Positions 34,747-44,048 of a DNA stretch of 64,000 nucleotides are shown here, in pieces. Within the stretch, counting starts at the first letter, position 1. Each line of letters starts with the position of its first letter. Position numbers and translations under genes: made by a program. Location: assembly GCF_014652415.1 (NCBI RefSeq), contig NZ_BMYT01000005.1, positions 186,001-250,000 on the forward strand, written 5' to 3'. This DNA comes from Affinundibacterium macrobrachii. Lineage in GTDB: Bacteria > Pseudomonadota > Gammaproteobacteria > Burkholderiales > Burkholderiaceae_D. The notes under the pieces are model-generated. The model was not told where the DNA came from. It saw nothing but the letters and a program-made list of their open reading frames with translations, and made no database searches.

Positions 34747-35475
34747 TTAATTGCTTGGTGTAATGCTCTTCACAACTTTGCCAGCTTCATCCAGCATCTG
34801 GATTTCTGCTTGACCAGCGGCGCTTACGATTAACATCATACGTGTTCTACCTTTGGCATCTTTTAGGCTTAGTGCTGATCCTTTATCTCTTGTATTACCT
34901 AAGTAGATTCGGTTCTCGGATAGACGACCTTCGTCAGATAATTTTTTCCAGTATGCAGCTTGCTCGGCTTGCGGAAGTTTTTCTGCTTCTGCGCCAAATT
35001 TCTTGATGTCTTCTATCGAGCTGACTTTGTACATAGGCACATCATTGATGCGGATGCCGGTTTGTTGATGATTGGCGCTATCCGTACTGATCAGTTGTAA
35101 CGCCTGATCTTGACGGAAACGGTCGAAGGTGAGTGAGAGTCCAGCATCAATCTTGCCATTTTCTCCAATACTTCCTTTTTGAATAAAACCACCATTTTCA
35201 GTACCTTCTTCATTCACAAAGATCATGCCAGCAAAACTGCGACGATCTGGGCGAGCACCTTCTTTTCCTTGATGAAAATCGCCAGGGAATTGTGCGCGAT
35301 TCGAGATGATCATACGTTTTGTTCCATCCGGTTCGACGATATTGATTCGACCTACGGTGATTTCATCAAAGCGTTCGTTCTTCACGGGTTCACGTGCGCC
35401 AGTTAACGCGAATACCGCGGCGAGTGCGGCTGCCATTGTGGTTGCGCCTGCAAAGAAAGTTCTGAGTTGTGACAT
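34747..35475 (-). CDS. Membrane-anchored or exported protein of unknown function
   Basis: 242 residues. One hydrophobic segment at about 8-26 (FFAGATTMAAALAAVFALTGA) is an uncleaved anchor or signal peptide; the rest is hydrophilic and should lie outside the cytosol. Repeated strand-turn units are visible (ITVGRINIVEPDGTKRMIISN, RIYLGNTRDKGSALSLKDAKGRTRMMLIVSAAGQAEIQMLDEAGKVVKSI), suggesting a beta-rich fold of short repeats carrying D-x-x-G-x-x-R turns. I do not recognise a named family. AAGGA precedes the ATG. The membrane-bound XRE regulator gene lies 100 bp upstream on the same strand, so the two may be co-transcribed. Confidence 0.6.
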   Translation of the reverse strand: MSQLRTFFAGATTMAAALAAVFALTGAREPVKNERFDEITVGRINIVEPDGTKRMIISNRAQFPGDFHQGKEGARPDRRSFAGMIFVNEEGTENGGFIQKGSIGENGKIDAGLSLTFDRFRQDQALQLISTDSANHQQTGIRINDVPMYKVSSIEDIKKFGAEAEKLPQAEQAAYWKKLSDEGRLSENRIYLGNTRDKGSALSLKDAKGRTRMMLIVSAAGQAEIQMLDEAGKVVKSITPSN

Positions 35476-35578
35476 AGTTTTCCTTCTAAAAAGTAAAGTG
35501 AGTCATTGGTAAAACAAAGCGTAAGCAAGTAGATATTTGAAAAAATACTTGAATAAAATCATAGCGATAATTAAAAAA

Positions 35579-36319
35579 TCACTGTGTTGGAATTTTACGA
35601 ATGCGCCATTCCATGAAGAAACCTAAGATGCCAGTAAAAAGTAATAGGCCACCCAAAAATTGTATAAATTGATTTTGATAAGATTGAACAATGCTGACAT
35701 CGACTAAATGAAATTTTCGACGACCACCTTCGACGTTTTCATAAAATACCGTGCCAGCATTGTGGCTTTTCTCAACAAAAAGTGGTCGTCTGCGCTTCTC
35801 TGTGAAGTCTGCCAATAATTTGCTGGCTTCGTTTCTAGAAATTATGTTTGCATCAAATTTCAAATTGATGATTTTTTCAAATTGATCAAATACGTCTTCG
35901 GCCTCGTCTGCGCGAAATACGCCTTTCGACTCGTACTTATAGAGTTTATTCGGGAAAAATATTCCTTCATTCGCGCTCAAGAGGAAGGCGAAGCCTAATG
36001 TGCACAACGCAGCGGACCCAAACAGCCAGCGCTTTACGCTATGGGTTTTTACGACGATTGTTGTTTTCAAATAGTGCGCGACTTCGGGTATGTGTTTAAG
36101 ACTTGTTTGTAGAATCTTTTTATCAATGTCTTTTAAAAAATCACCAGCTTCGATCTCTAGCGATTTCATAATGGTCTGGAACATTTCAGCAGAAGGTACC
36201 GATTTGTCGTTTTCCAATTTCGATAAATAGGATTGTTCGATACCGATTGCCTCTGCCATTTGCGGTTGCGTCAGATTTTTCTGCGTTCGTATTTGCTTTA
36301 ACTTTTCACCAAAATTCAT
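35579..36319 (-). CDS. XRE-family regulator with two C-terminal membrane segments
   Basis: 246 residues. An N-terminal HTH_3 (Cro/CI) domain spans about 3-58 (FGEKLKQIRTQKNLTQPQMAEAIGIEQSYLSKLENDKSVPS). A linker leads to a first membrane helix (about 97-115, LFGSAALCTLGFAFLLSA), a periplasmic domain of about 100 residues, and a second helix near the end (about 217-237, FIQFLGGLLLFTGILGFFMEW). This is a one-component, membrane-held DNA-binding regulator in the manner of CadC or ToxR but with an XRE head. The ATG at 36319 is the start that gives a compact HTH; 14 more codons are open upstream. Likely target is itself or the exported protein downstream; the signal is unknown. Confidence 0.75.
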   Translation of the reverse strand: MNFGEKLKQIRTQKNLTQPQMAEAIGIEQSYLSKLENDKSVPSAEMFQTIMKSLEIEAGDFLKDIDKKILQTSLKHIPEVAHYLKTTIVVKTHSVKRWLFGSAALCTLGFAFLLSANEGIFFPNKLYKYESKGVFRADEAEDVFDQFEKIINLKFDANIISRNEASKLLADFTEKRRRPLFVEKSHNAGTVFYENVEGGRRKFHLVDVSIVQSYQNQFIQFLGGLLLFTGILGFFMEWRIRKIPTQ

Positions 36320-36797
36320 ACTCACATCCATTAATTTTCTGTACTGAATTTCTTGAATCAACTTAATTCAATTTATCATCGAAGGCACTATCAACAGAGC
36401 CAACAGAGCCGATAGAGCCGTGCAAGTCGTATTCTTTTGTATTCAAGCGGAAATTGGAAGCTGAATATCTTTGAATATTCATGAATATTCAATTTTTAGC
36501 CGATTTAGCTAAATTTTTTCGCTGTGACGATCGCGGGATTGAGAGCATGATGTGATAACTGATCACATCATCGAAAATGCTTAAGCTAAATTGAGTGTGA
36601 ATCTCGATCATTCATAAGTCGCAAAGCTGTGTCTTGATGCAACTTAGAATGCGTTGAACGGTATGCTGTTTAAACGGTATTCGATCAAAAATATTAAGGT
36701 GAGATAAAAAAAGGGAGGCAAATTGCCTCCCTTATGCGTCATTAATAGTGCCTTACTTTATGTAATTTGCCTGAACATCAATTTGAGATGTGGTTAT
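36320..36797. other. Intergenic region upstream of XRE gene
   Basis: About 475 bp. The right part holds the sppA terminator (36711-36733). The rest, upstream of the XRE gene, shows short repeats such as GAATATTCATGAATATTCA (around 36473-36491), an inverted AT-rich pair, and CAACAGAGCC-like triplication at 36394-36420. These could be operator sites but no promoter is clear. Confidence 0.4.
36711..36733 (-). terminator. Terminator of sppA
   Basis: Stem AAGGGAGGCAA (36711-36721) and TTGCCTCCCTT (36723-36733); on the minus strand it is followed by a T-run (TTTTTTT), 65 bp after the sppA stop. Confidence 0.88.
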
Positions 36798-38666
36798 TTA
36801 TGGCAAAGTACACATGCAATGCGCCATCACCATATAGCTGCGATTTTCTTTTCTCAAATCTGCCAGCCAAGCCAAATCTTTAATCATCTCTGTAGCTGCT
36901 GCTGGTGGAATGCCATTAGGTGCAACAGCAACTTTGAACTGTTCATTGATTGCACGAGCCGCTGCTTTGGTCGCGCCGTCTTCAAACATGCTAAAGAATC
37001 GGTCAAATTTAGAAGGCTCACGTTCGATATACGTCACGCGATATTCGTTACCTAATTTTGCCAGCGTGGCGGCGGATTTTAGAGCATCTTGATAACTACC
37101 AATGCGATCAATCAAGCCACGTTCTTTGGCCTGTTCACCAGTCCAAACGCGACCCTGTGCAACCGCGTCAATTTTTTCAGGTGTCGTTTTGCGTGCAGCT
37201 GCGGCCTTTGTCGTGAACTCGGAATAAATATTTTCCACTCCCAACTGAATCACTTCGCCAAACTTCGGATTCATAGGGCGCAAAGGATTAAAGGAATCGC
37301 TCATCCAAGTGGTTGTTGTACCGGCGGTGCGCACACCAATCTTTTCAACGACTTTATCTACAGTCGGAAAAATCACGTACACGCCAATTGATCCGGTGAT
37401 GGTCGCTGCGTCCGCAATGACTTCATCGGATGACATGGAAATCCAGTAGCCGCCGGAGGCTGCGACATTACCCATAGAAATGACCACAGGTTTTCCCGCT
37501 TTGCGCGTTAATTCCAATTCTTGGCGAATCAACTCAGAACCGAATGCGCTACCGCCAGGAGAATCAACTCTGACTACGAGTGCTTTGATTTGATCATCCT
37601 CACGTGCTTTACGAATCAAGTTTGCTGTGGACATACCGCCAATCGCACCAGGTGGTGCATTGCCTTCGCTAATTTCACCTTCTGCAACGATCACGGCAAC
37701 CGCTGGGCCAAACGAAAAATGATTTTGCGCTTGTAGGTAGTCATCAAAGCTTACTTGTTTGAAGCTCTTTGTCTGCTCGTCCTTCGCACCCAAACCCAAC
37801 ATCATTTGGCGTAGTTCGTCACGCGATTTCAAACCATCAATTAATTTTGCATTGACCGCAAATTGCGCGACGCTTCCGTTTGCTGCTTTTAACATTTCGG
37901 GTAAGTTGTTGATGCTCTCCATGATCGCGCCAGCAGGTAGTTTGCGTGCTTTTTCTACGCCATCGGTGTAGAGCTTCCACATTGCGTTGTATAAAAACGC
38001 TTCAGCTTCAGACGAGGCTGGTGAAGGACCGTTAGCAATGTAGGGTTCAGCAGCGCTTTTGAAGGTGCCGACCTTCAATAGATTGACAGTCACGCCAATT
38101 TTATCTAAGGCATCTTTATAGTAATTGCGGTATCCACCAAAGCCACTCAACATCACATTGCCCATTGGGTGCATATACACTTCGTTCGCGTGCGCGGCTA
38201 AAAAGTATTGACGTTGATCGAAGCTAGATCCCCATGCGATCACTTTTTTGCCACTAGCTTTAAATCGTTCTAAAGCAGCTGCGACTTCACGCAGCATCGG
38301 CAATCCCGCTCCTTGCATACCATCGAGCATCAGTACGGCATTGTTAATTTTGGGATCTTTGCTAGCTGCATCAATCACGGTCAAAATGTCACGCAATTGT
38401 GTGGAGCGCTTGTTCTCCCCCTGCACCTCAGCAATGAAGGCATCACTTGCACTGCCAGCATGCTGTTCAACTAGTTGCCCTTTGAAATTCAAAATGAGCG
38501 CGGTTTTATCTTCAATCTTTAACTTGTCTGAAGAAAATAAAGCGTTCAATAGAATTATGACTAGTAACAAGAAAATAAAGTTAATGACAAAACGCCGACT
38601 CGTATCGACCGCACTCCAAAACCACTTAATACCTCGTCCGATTGAACGGAAGGGCGTAAAAGCCAT
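36798..38666 (-). CDS. sppA: Signal peptide peptidase SppA (67K type)
   Basis: 622 residues, matching the long two-repeat SppA of proteobacteria. It is anchored by one membrane helix (about 25-45, FVINFIFLLLVIILLNALF) and degrades cleaved signal peptides from the membrane. The catalytic dyad is split between halves: the general-base Lys near residue 199 (VNLLKVGTFKSAAEPY) and the nucleophile Ser near 404 (GNVAASGGYW), as in E. coli (K209/S409). SPGG in VVRVDSPGGSAFGSE is the expected oxyanion loop. AGGAG lies five bases before the ATG. Monocistronic, with a strong terminator. The C-terminus (MVMAHCMCTLP) carries two Cys. Confidence 0.92.
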   Translation of the reverse strand: MAFTPFRSIGRGIKWFWSAVDTSRRFVINFIFLLLVIILLNALFSSDKLKIEDKTALILNFKGQLVEQHAGSASDAFIAEVQGENKRSTQLRDILTVIDAASKDPKINNAVLMLDGMQGAGLPMLREVAAALERFKASGKKVIAWGSSFDQRQYFLAAHANEVYMHPMGNVMLSGFGGYRNYYKDALDKIGVTVNLLKVGTFKSAAEPYIANGPSPASSEAEAFLYNAMWKLYTDGVEKARKLPAGAIMESINNLPEMLKAANGSVAQFAVNAKLIDGLKSRDELRQMMLGLGAKDEQTKSFKQVSFDDYLQAQNHFSFGPAVAVIVAEGEISEGNAPPGAIGGMSTANLIRKAREDDQIKALVVRVDSPGGSAFGSELIRQELELTRKAGKPVVISMGNVAASGGYWISMSSDEVIADAATITGSIGVYVIFPTVDKVVEKIGVRTAGTTTTWMSDSFNPLRPMNPKFGEVIQLGVENIYSEFTTKAAAARKTTPEKIDAVAQGRVWTGEQAKERGLIDRIGSYQDALKSAATLAKLGNEYRVTYIEREPSKFDRFFSMFEDGATKAAARAINEQFKVAVAPNGIPPAAATEMIKDLAWLADLRKENRSYMVMAHCMCTLP

Positions 38667-39029
38667 AATAACTCCTGATTAAAAACAATTAAGGACAATA
38701 AATTACATACCAAGTTAAATCTACAACGTCTAACAAGTTACTGAATAGAGGACATACCAATCATTTTACCCATAGTTTATGCGAGCCAGTGGAAGTCCAG
38801 CATTTAAGTATCTATTTTAGCGATACATGTCGACAACTTGATTAGAAAAAATGAAGGCAAGCTTAAATTTATATTGGCAAGAGTTGGTTCGAATTTTAGC
38901 GGATTCCATTTTCCACAGCATAACAAAATCAGAAGTAGGAATTAAGGTTAAAATCCGTTTCGATCCGAGTTAAATTTGAGTTTAAATCAAATTTCTTTAA
39001 TTTATTAACTTACGCGAAAGACCTCAATA
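38667..39029. other. Divergent intergenic region (sppA / adhC)
   Basis: About 360 bp, AT-rich. It must hold both promoters. I find no convincing -35/-10 pair, operator or hairpin. The last 40 bp before adhC show no strong ribosome site (GAAAGACCTCAATA). Confidence 0.4.
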
Positions 39030-40136
39030 ATGAAAACCAAAGCCGCAATCGCATGGGAAGCCGGAAAGCCATTAACTATTGAAGAGGTAGATCTTCAAGG
39101 TCCAATGGCGGGCGAAGTATTAGTCGAAATTAAAGCGACGGGCATTTGTCACACCGATTATTACACGCTATCGGGTGCAGATCCTGAGGGGATTTTTCCA
39201 GCGATTTTAGGCCATGAAGGTGCTGGCGTTGTGGTCGATGTTGGACCAGGTGTGAAGAGTTTAAAAAAGGATGATCACGTTATCCCACTTTATACGCCGG
39301 AGTGTCGCGAATGTAAGTTTTGTTTATCGCAAAAGACGAATCTGTGCCAAGCGATTCGCAGTACGCAGGGACGCGGTTTGATGCCTGATGCGACCAGCCG
39401 TTTTTCGATTGATGGCAAGCCGATTTTTCATTACATGGGTACATCGACATTCTCCAATTACATTGTTGTCCCAGAAATTGCTTTAGCAAAGATTCGTGAA
39501 GATGCACCGTTTGATAAGGTTTGCTATATCGGCTGTGGCGTCACCACTGGCGTGGGTGCGGTCTTGTTCACGGCTAAAGTGGAAGCTGGCGCAAATGTGG
39601 TTGTGTTTGGTTTAGGTGGTATCGGTCTAAACGTGATTCAAGCAGCACGCATGGTTGGTGCGAATAAAATTATTGGTGTCGATATCAATCCTGCACGTGA
39701 GAGCATGGCACGCAAATTCGGTATGACGCATTTCATTAATCCGAAAGAAGTTGCGAACGTGGTCGATGCGATTATCGGTATGACTGATGGTGGTGCGGAT
39801 TATAGTTTTGAATGCATCGGCAATACAACAACCATGCGCCAATCATTAGAGTGCTGCCACAAAGGATGGGGACAATCCATCATCATTGGTGTCGCGGCAG
39901 CAGGACAAGAAATTAGCACGCGTCCATTTCAATTAGTCACTGGTCGGGTATGGAAAGGCTCTGCATTTGGCGGCGCACGTGGTCGCACCGACGTTCCAAA
40001 AATTGTCGATTGGTACATGGAAGGCAAATTAAATATCGACGACTTAATCACCCATAAATTGCCTTTAGAGAGAATTAACGAAGGCTTTGACTTAATGAAG
40101 AGTGGCGAATCGATTCGTTCTGTGGTCGAATTTTAA
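39030..40136 (+). CDS. frmA: S-(hydroxymethyl)glutathione dehydrogenase / class III alcohol dehydrogenase
   Basis: 368 residues, normal for class III ADH. It oxidises S-hydroxymethylglutathione to S-formylglutathione with NAD+, the first step of formaldehyde detoxification, and may act as GSNO reductase. Catalytic zinc ligands Cys40 (GICHTD), His62 (GHEGAG) and a later Cys in YIGCGVTTG; structural zinc from the four-Cys lobe CRECKFC...NLC (about 92-106). The Rossmann motif GLGGIGL is near 194-200. The FRGARGRTD-like GGARGRTDVP segment is typical of the class. FrmR and the esterase FrmB, its usual partners, are not adjacent. Confidence 0.92.
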   Translation: MKTKAAIAWEAGKPLTIEEVDLQGPMAGEVLVEIKATGICHTDYYTLSGADPEGIFPAILGHEGAGVVVDVGPGVKSLKKDDHVIPLYTPECRECKFCLSQKTNLCQAIRSTQGRGLMPDATSRFSIDGKPIFHYMGTSTFSNYIVVPEIALAKIREDAPFDKVCYIGCGVTTGVGAVLFTAKVEAGANVVVFGLGGIGLNVIQAARMVGANKIIGVDINPARESMARKFGMTHFINPKEVANVVDAIIGMTDGGADYSFECIGNTTTMRQSLECCHKGWGQSIIIGVAAAGQEISTRPFQLVTGRVWKGSAFGGARGRTDVPKIVDWYMEGKLNIDDLITHKLPLERINEGFDLMKSGESIRSVVEF

Positions 40137-40453
40137 TACTGGTGATTTGATCTAAGTGAAGCATACTTAAGAACAATCAATTCATTTTGATTTTGATATT
40201 GATATTGTCCGTCATTTGCGCTTTATCTATCTAAGACTTAACTATCAAAGCTTCGATTACTTGTGCCTTGATTTTTGCAATCCCTTTCTCTAAAGCAAAA
40301 GAGTGAGGGATTCTCTCCTTATTTTGCGCCTTATTCCTGTAACTTCTACTTAATTTGTCATTTCGAAATGCGAGCGCGGGTCTGCGCTAGCGAGAAAATC
40401 ACGGTATCGCATGTTAAAATGTGCGGTTATTTTTTTCTAAGCAAAATCTCGCA
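40137..40453. other. Intergenic region with weak hairpin
   Basis: About 315 bp between adhC and prfC on the same strand. A hairpin AATCCCT (40279-40285) / AGGGATT (40306-40312) with inner CTC/GAG could end adhC transcription, but it lacks a clean T-run. The prfC promoter is probably after it; no clear boxes are seen. Confidence 0.4.
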
Positions 40454-42121
40454 ATGACCGATTCCATCAGCACTCCAGACGATAGTAATGAAGCAGACAA
40501 CCTTGTCGTCAAAAAAGTATCGACCGACCTCATCAGTAAAGAAGTAGCGCGTCGTCGCACATTCGGGATTATTTCCCATCCGGATGCAGGTAAAACCACT
40601 TTGACTGAAAAACTTTTGATGTTTTCAGGTGCGATTCAGTTAGCTGGCACGGTCAAGGCGCGTAAAAGTGGTCGTCATGCGACCTCTGATTGGATGGAAA
40701 TTGAAAAGCAACGCGGTATTTCGGTAGCTTCTTCAGTAATGCAGTTTGAATATCGTGATCACGTCGTTAATCTTCTAGATACACCTGGTCACCAAGATTT
40801 TTCTGAAGACACGTATCGCGTGTTAACTGCTGTCGATTCGGCCTTGATGGTGATCGATGCGGCAAAAGGTGTGGAAGAGCAAACCATTAAGTTGCTGAAT
40901 GTTTGCCGTATGCGCAATACACCGATCATTAGTTTCGTCAATAAAATGGACCGTGAAACCCGCGATCCTTTGGAACTGCTCGACGAGCTCGAATCAGTCT
41001 TAAAGATTAATTGCTCACCAGTGACTTGGCCGATTGGTATGGGCAAAACTTTCCGTGGTGTTTATCACATCTTAAAAGATGAGATCATGTTGTTTACACC
41101 AGGTAGTGAGCGTGCCGATCAGGAATTTGAAGTTGTTAAAGGCATCGATAATCCACGTTTGGCAGAATTATTTCCACTAGAAATTGAGCAATTAAAGATG
41201 GAAGTTGAACTGGTACACGGCGCTTCACATCCTTTTGATTTGGCAGCCGTTTTGGCAGGTACACAGACGCCGGTATTCTTCGGTTCCGCTATTAATAATT
41301 TTGGTGTGCGTGAGATTTTGAACGCGCTTCTTGATTGGGCGCCAGCACCACGCGAGCGTGATGCGACTGTACGTACTGTTGCACCGATTGAAGAGCCATT
41401 CTCTGGTTTTGTGTTCAAAATTCAAGCAAACATGGACCCAGCACATCGTGATCGTATTGCATTCTTACGTGTCTGTTCAGGTCGTTTTGAGCGCGGCATG
41501 AAGCTCAAGCATTTACGCATCAATCGTGACATTAAAGTGTCGTCGGTGGTGACCTTCATGGCATCGTCACGCGAGCAAGTCGAAGAGGCCTATGCAGGCG
41601 ATATTATCGGTTTGCCGAATCACGGCAATATGCAAATCGGCGATAGTTTTTCTGAAGGCGAATTACTGCAATTTACGGGTATTCCTTACTTTGCTCCCGA
41701 TTTTTTCCGTATCGCACGTATTTTGAACCCGCTAAAAACTAAACAGTTACAAAAGGGCTTGCAGCAATTGGGTGAAGAAGGTGCGGTGCAGGTTTTTAAA
41801 CCTATCGTGAGCAGCGACTTAATTCTTGGCGCGGTCGGCGTTTTGCAGTTTGAAGTAGTCGCTAGCCGTTTGAAAAATGAATACGGTGTTGATGCTGTAT
41901 TCGAGGGAACAAGTATTAGCAGCGCACGTTGGATTACTTGCGAAGATAAAAAAATGTTGGCTGACTTTGAACGCTCAAGTGCAGGCGCCAACGTTGCTTA
42001 CGATGCAGCCGGCAACATGGCTTACCTCGCCAGTTCAGGTGTCAATTTACGATTAACCCAAGAACGCTGGCCTGATATCGTGTTCCACGCAACGCGCGAA
42101 CATGCTGCGAAGTTGGATTAA
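40454..42121 (+). CDS. prfC: Peptide chain release factor 3
   Basis: 555-residue translational GTPase that recycles RF1/RF2 from the ribosome after termination. GTPase motifs: G1 [10 protein letters not shown] (near 39), RGISVASS switch I, DTPGHQDF (G3) and NKMD (G4), followed by domains II and III. The [24 protein letters not shown] stretch is characteristic of RF3 rather than EF-G. An in-frame GTG at 40421 is open, but the ATG at 40454 gives the normal N-terminus plus a short acidic extension (DDSNEADN). No upstream partner gene. A strong terminator follows. Confidence 0.95.
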   Translation: MTDSISTPDDSNEADNLVVKKVSTDLISKEVARRRTFGIISHPDAGKTTLTEKLLMFSGAIQLAGTVKARKSGRHATSDWMEIEKQRGISVASSVMQFEYRDHVVNLLDTPGHQDFSEDTYRVLTAVDSALMVIDAAKGVEEQTIKLLNVCRMRNTPIISFVNKMDRETRDPLELLDELESVLKINCSPVTWPIGMGKTFRGVYHILKDEIMLFTPGSERADQEFEVVKGIDNPRLAELFPLEIEQLKMEVELVHGASHPFDLAAVLAGTQTPVFFGSAINNFGVREILNALLDWAPAPRERDATVRTVAPIEEPFSGFVFKIQANMDPAHRDRIAFLRVCSGRFERGMKLKHLRINRDIKVSSVVTFMASSREQVEEAYAGDIIGLPNHGNMQIGDSFSEGELLQFTGIPYFAPDFFRIARILNPLKTKQLQKGLQQLGEEGAVQVFKPIVSSDLILGAVGVLQFEVVASRLKNEYGVDAVFEGTSISSARWITCEDKKMLADFERSSAGANVAYDAAGNMAYLASSGVNLRLTQERWPDIVFHATREHAAKLD

Positions 42122-42150
42122 TGCGTTGTTGTTGATTTTGACTGGCACAC

Positions 42151-42182
42151 AAAAAAAGGCAGAAATTTTTCTGCCTTTTTTT
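42151..42182. terminator. Terminator after prfC
   Basis: AAAAAGGCAGAAA and TTCTGCCTTTTTTT form a long AT-flanked stem at 42151-42182. A- and T-runs on both sides let it serve the convergent permease gene too. Confidence 0.88.
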
Positions 42183-42290
42183 ATTACTGTTTCTACAAAA
42201 TAGAAAAGTGAGCGACTTGTTAGCTCAATGACGTGATCTGATGAGTTGGATCGGTCATATCTTTTCGCCTAAGCTTGATTTGACTGCTAG

Positions 42291-43568
42291 CTACTGGGAA
42301 CTATCCGCTTCTTGATCTTTAATATTAAGAAAGCGACACAGGAATAAAACTGGTAGTGCTGAGATAATGACCCAGATAAAGAAATTGTGATAGCCCAGCA
42401 TGGTTTGAATTTTTCCACTCAGCATTTTGGGAATAACCAATCCTAGTTGCATAACGCCAGTGGCGAGGGCGTAGTGTGCTGTTTGGTATTTTCCAACCGC
42501 GACTACTTGCATCATAAATAGAATCAGCCCAACGAAGCCAAAGCCGTAGCCGAACATTTCTATGCTTAAGGCTGCGCCAATAATCATTAAATTATCTGGT
42601 AATGAAGTGCTCAAGAAAAAGAACACGATATTTGGGAAGTTCATTGTGATAATTAGCCAAGGTAAGGCTCGGCGTAGTCCTAACCAAGAAGTAAAGTAAC
42701 CACCAAGTATGCTGCCACCCAAGAACGCGATTGTGCCTGCGGTGCCATAGACTAAGCCAACTTGTTCATTGCTCAATCCTAAGCCACCATGTTCTTTTAA
42801 TTCTTTTAGAAATAGCGGGCCTATGGTTTGGATTTGTCCTTCGCCAGTTCTAAACAAAATGATGAACAGAATTGCCAACCAGATTCCTGGCTTTTTGAAA
42901 AAATCGATGATCACATCAACGGTGGTTGTGTAAATGCTGCGCATGGATTGCTTGGATTCTACTTGCTTTACATTGGGTAAAGACCAAGTGTGATAGAAAC
43001 CAAGTGCAACTAACATCGCGCCTAACAATCCAAAAATAATTCCCCAAGCTTGTGCTGGCGGCATGCTTTTTTCTAGATGCCCAGCCAAGATAACAAGTCC
43101 ACCAAGCGAAATGAATTTAGCCGCATTAAAAAATGCACCTTGCCAGCCAGCGTAGGCAGCTTGTTGTTTATTATTGAGACTAGCAATATAAAGTCCATCT
43201 GCGGCGATGTCGTGGGTTGCAGAAGAGATGGCGACAATCGCGAGTAAAGCAATACTGACCGCGAAGTAGTTGGGTAGTTGCATTGCTAGCGCAACGAGCC
43301 CTAGCGTTGCGCCCCCGATTAGTTGAAAGCAGACTACTAGAAATTTCTTACTGCGGGCGGCTTCCAGAAAAGGGCTCCACAAGGGTTTAAATACCCATGC
43401 AAAACCAATCGCGCCAGTCCAATAAGCGATCTCTTCGTTTGATACGCCTAAGCTTTTGTACATTAAACCTGCAACGAGTGCGATCGCAAAAAAAGGTAAG
43501 CCCTCGGCCAGATAGAGTGTAGGAACCCAAGTAATCGGGGAGCGCGCAGGTTTTTGTTCAATAGTCAT
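42291..43568 (-). CDS. AmpG-like MFS permease
   Basis: 425-residue inner membrane protein with about twelve helices. The opening WVPTLYLAEGLPFFAIALVAGLMYKSLGVSNEEIAYWTG and the following FKPLWSPFLEA resemble the AmpG family of the major facilitator superfamily, which imports GlcNAc-anhydromuropeptides by proton symport. SSATHDIAADGLYI and GWQGAFFNAAKFISLGG are further AmpG-type segments. Divergent from the NagX-like gene at 44 kb. Given that the GlcNAc operon at 25-30 kb lacks an inner-membrane permease, this is a candidate carrier for GlcNAc oligomers, or it may serve cell-wall recycling. The choice cannot be made from sequence. Confidence 0.75.
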   Translation of the reverse strand: MTIEQKPARSPITWVPTLYLAEGLPFFAIALVAGLMYKSLGVSNEEIAYWTGAIGFAWVFKPLWSPFLEAARSKKFLVVCFQLIGGATLGLVALAMQLPNYFAVSIALLAIVAISSATHDIAADGLYIASLNNKQQAAYAGWQGAFFNAAKFISLGGLVILAGHLEKSMPPAQAWGIIFGLLGAMLVALGFYHTWSLPNVKQVESKQSMRSIYTTTVDVIIDFFKKPGIWLAILFIILFRTGEGQIQTIGPLFLKELKEHGGLGLSNEQVGLVYGTAGTIAFLGGSILGGYFTSWLGLRRALPWLIITMNFPNIVFFFLSTSLPDNLMIIGAALSIEMFGYGFGFVGLILFMMQVVAVGKYQTAHYALATGVMQLGLVIPKMLSGKIQTMLGYHNFFIWVIISALPVLFLCRFLNIKDQEADSSQ

Positions 43569-44048
43569 AACAGCTGTCTCAGAAGGATGTAAGCAAAGAT
43601 TCGGTGATATTTTGAGTTTTGCAGTAGGTAACTGAATCCAAACTGGTATATCGACGAAAGCAAGCTAAATTCGAAAATTTGGTGATACGAGCGGTCAGGT
43701 TTGAGCGCCTGAGCTACAACATACTATTCCGTTTTTATTCGGTCAACTGGTTTTACAAAAATAATGCCACTTACGTACCAATATGCAACTATACTGATGT
43801 TTTTTGTTCGCCTACTCGTCTAAATAGGTGTTTCTAATTGCAATATTCAGTATAGTTAATCAGAGATGGATTGAAGTTAAGGTACTTCGAATTGATTGAT
43901 GTAGTTACTCTCGATTTTAGATAATTTTACTGAGTGGTATTGAAATATTGAAATCGTTTTGATTTGAAAATATTGGATGAAAAAGGTTTTCATGGTGCTG
44001 GGAAATGATGTTGCGGATGGTTTGGAAAAGTATTAATCGGGGGCAGGA
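43569..44048. other. Divergent intergenic region (AmpG-like / NagX-like)
   Basis: About 480 bp. One isolated TGGTATT half-site lies near 43935-43941 (TGGTATTGAAATATTGAA), with no second copy at the N4 spacing, so control by the NagQ-like regulator is not supported. No other element is clear. Confidence 0.4.

Noticed and set aside
43935-43941. TGGTATT near the NagX gene as a NagQ site
   Set aside because: Only one half-site; the second copy at N4 spacing is not there, and no TTGACA follows at 2 bp.
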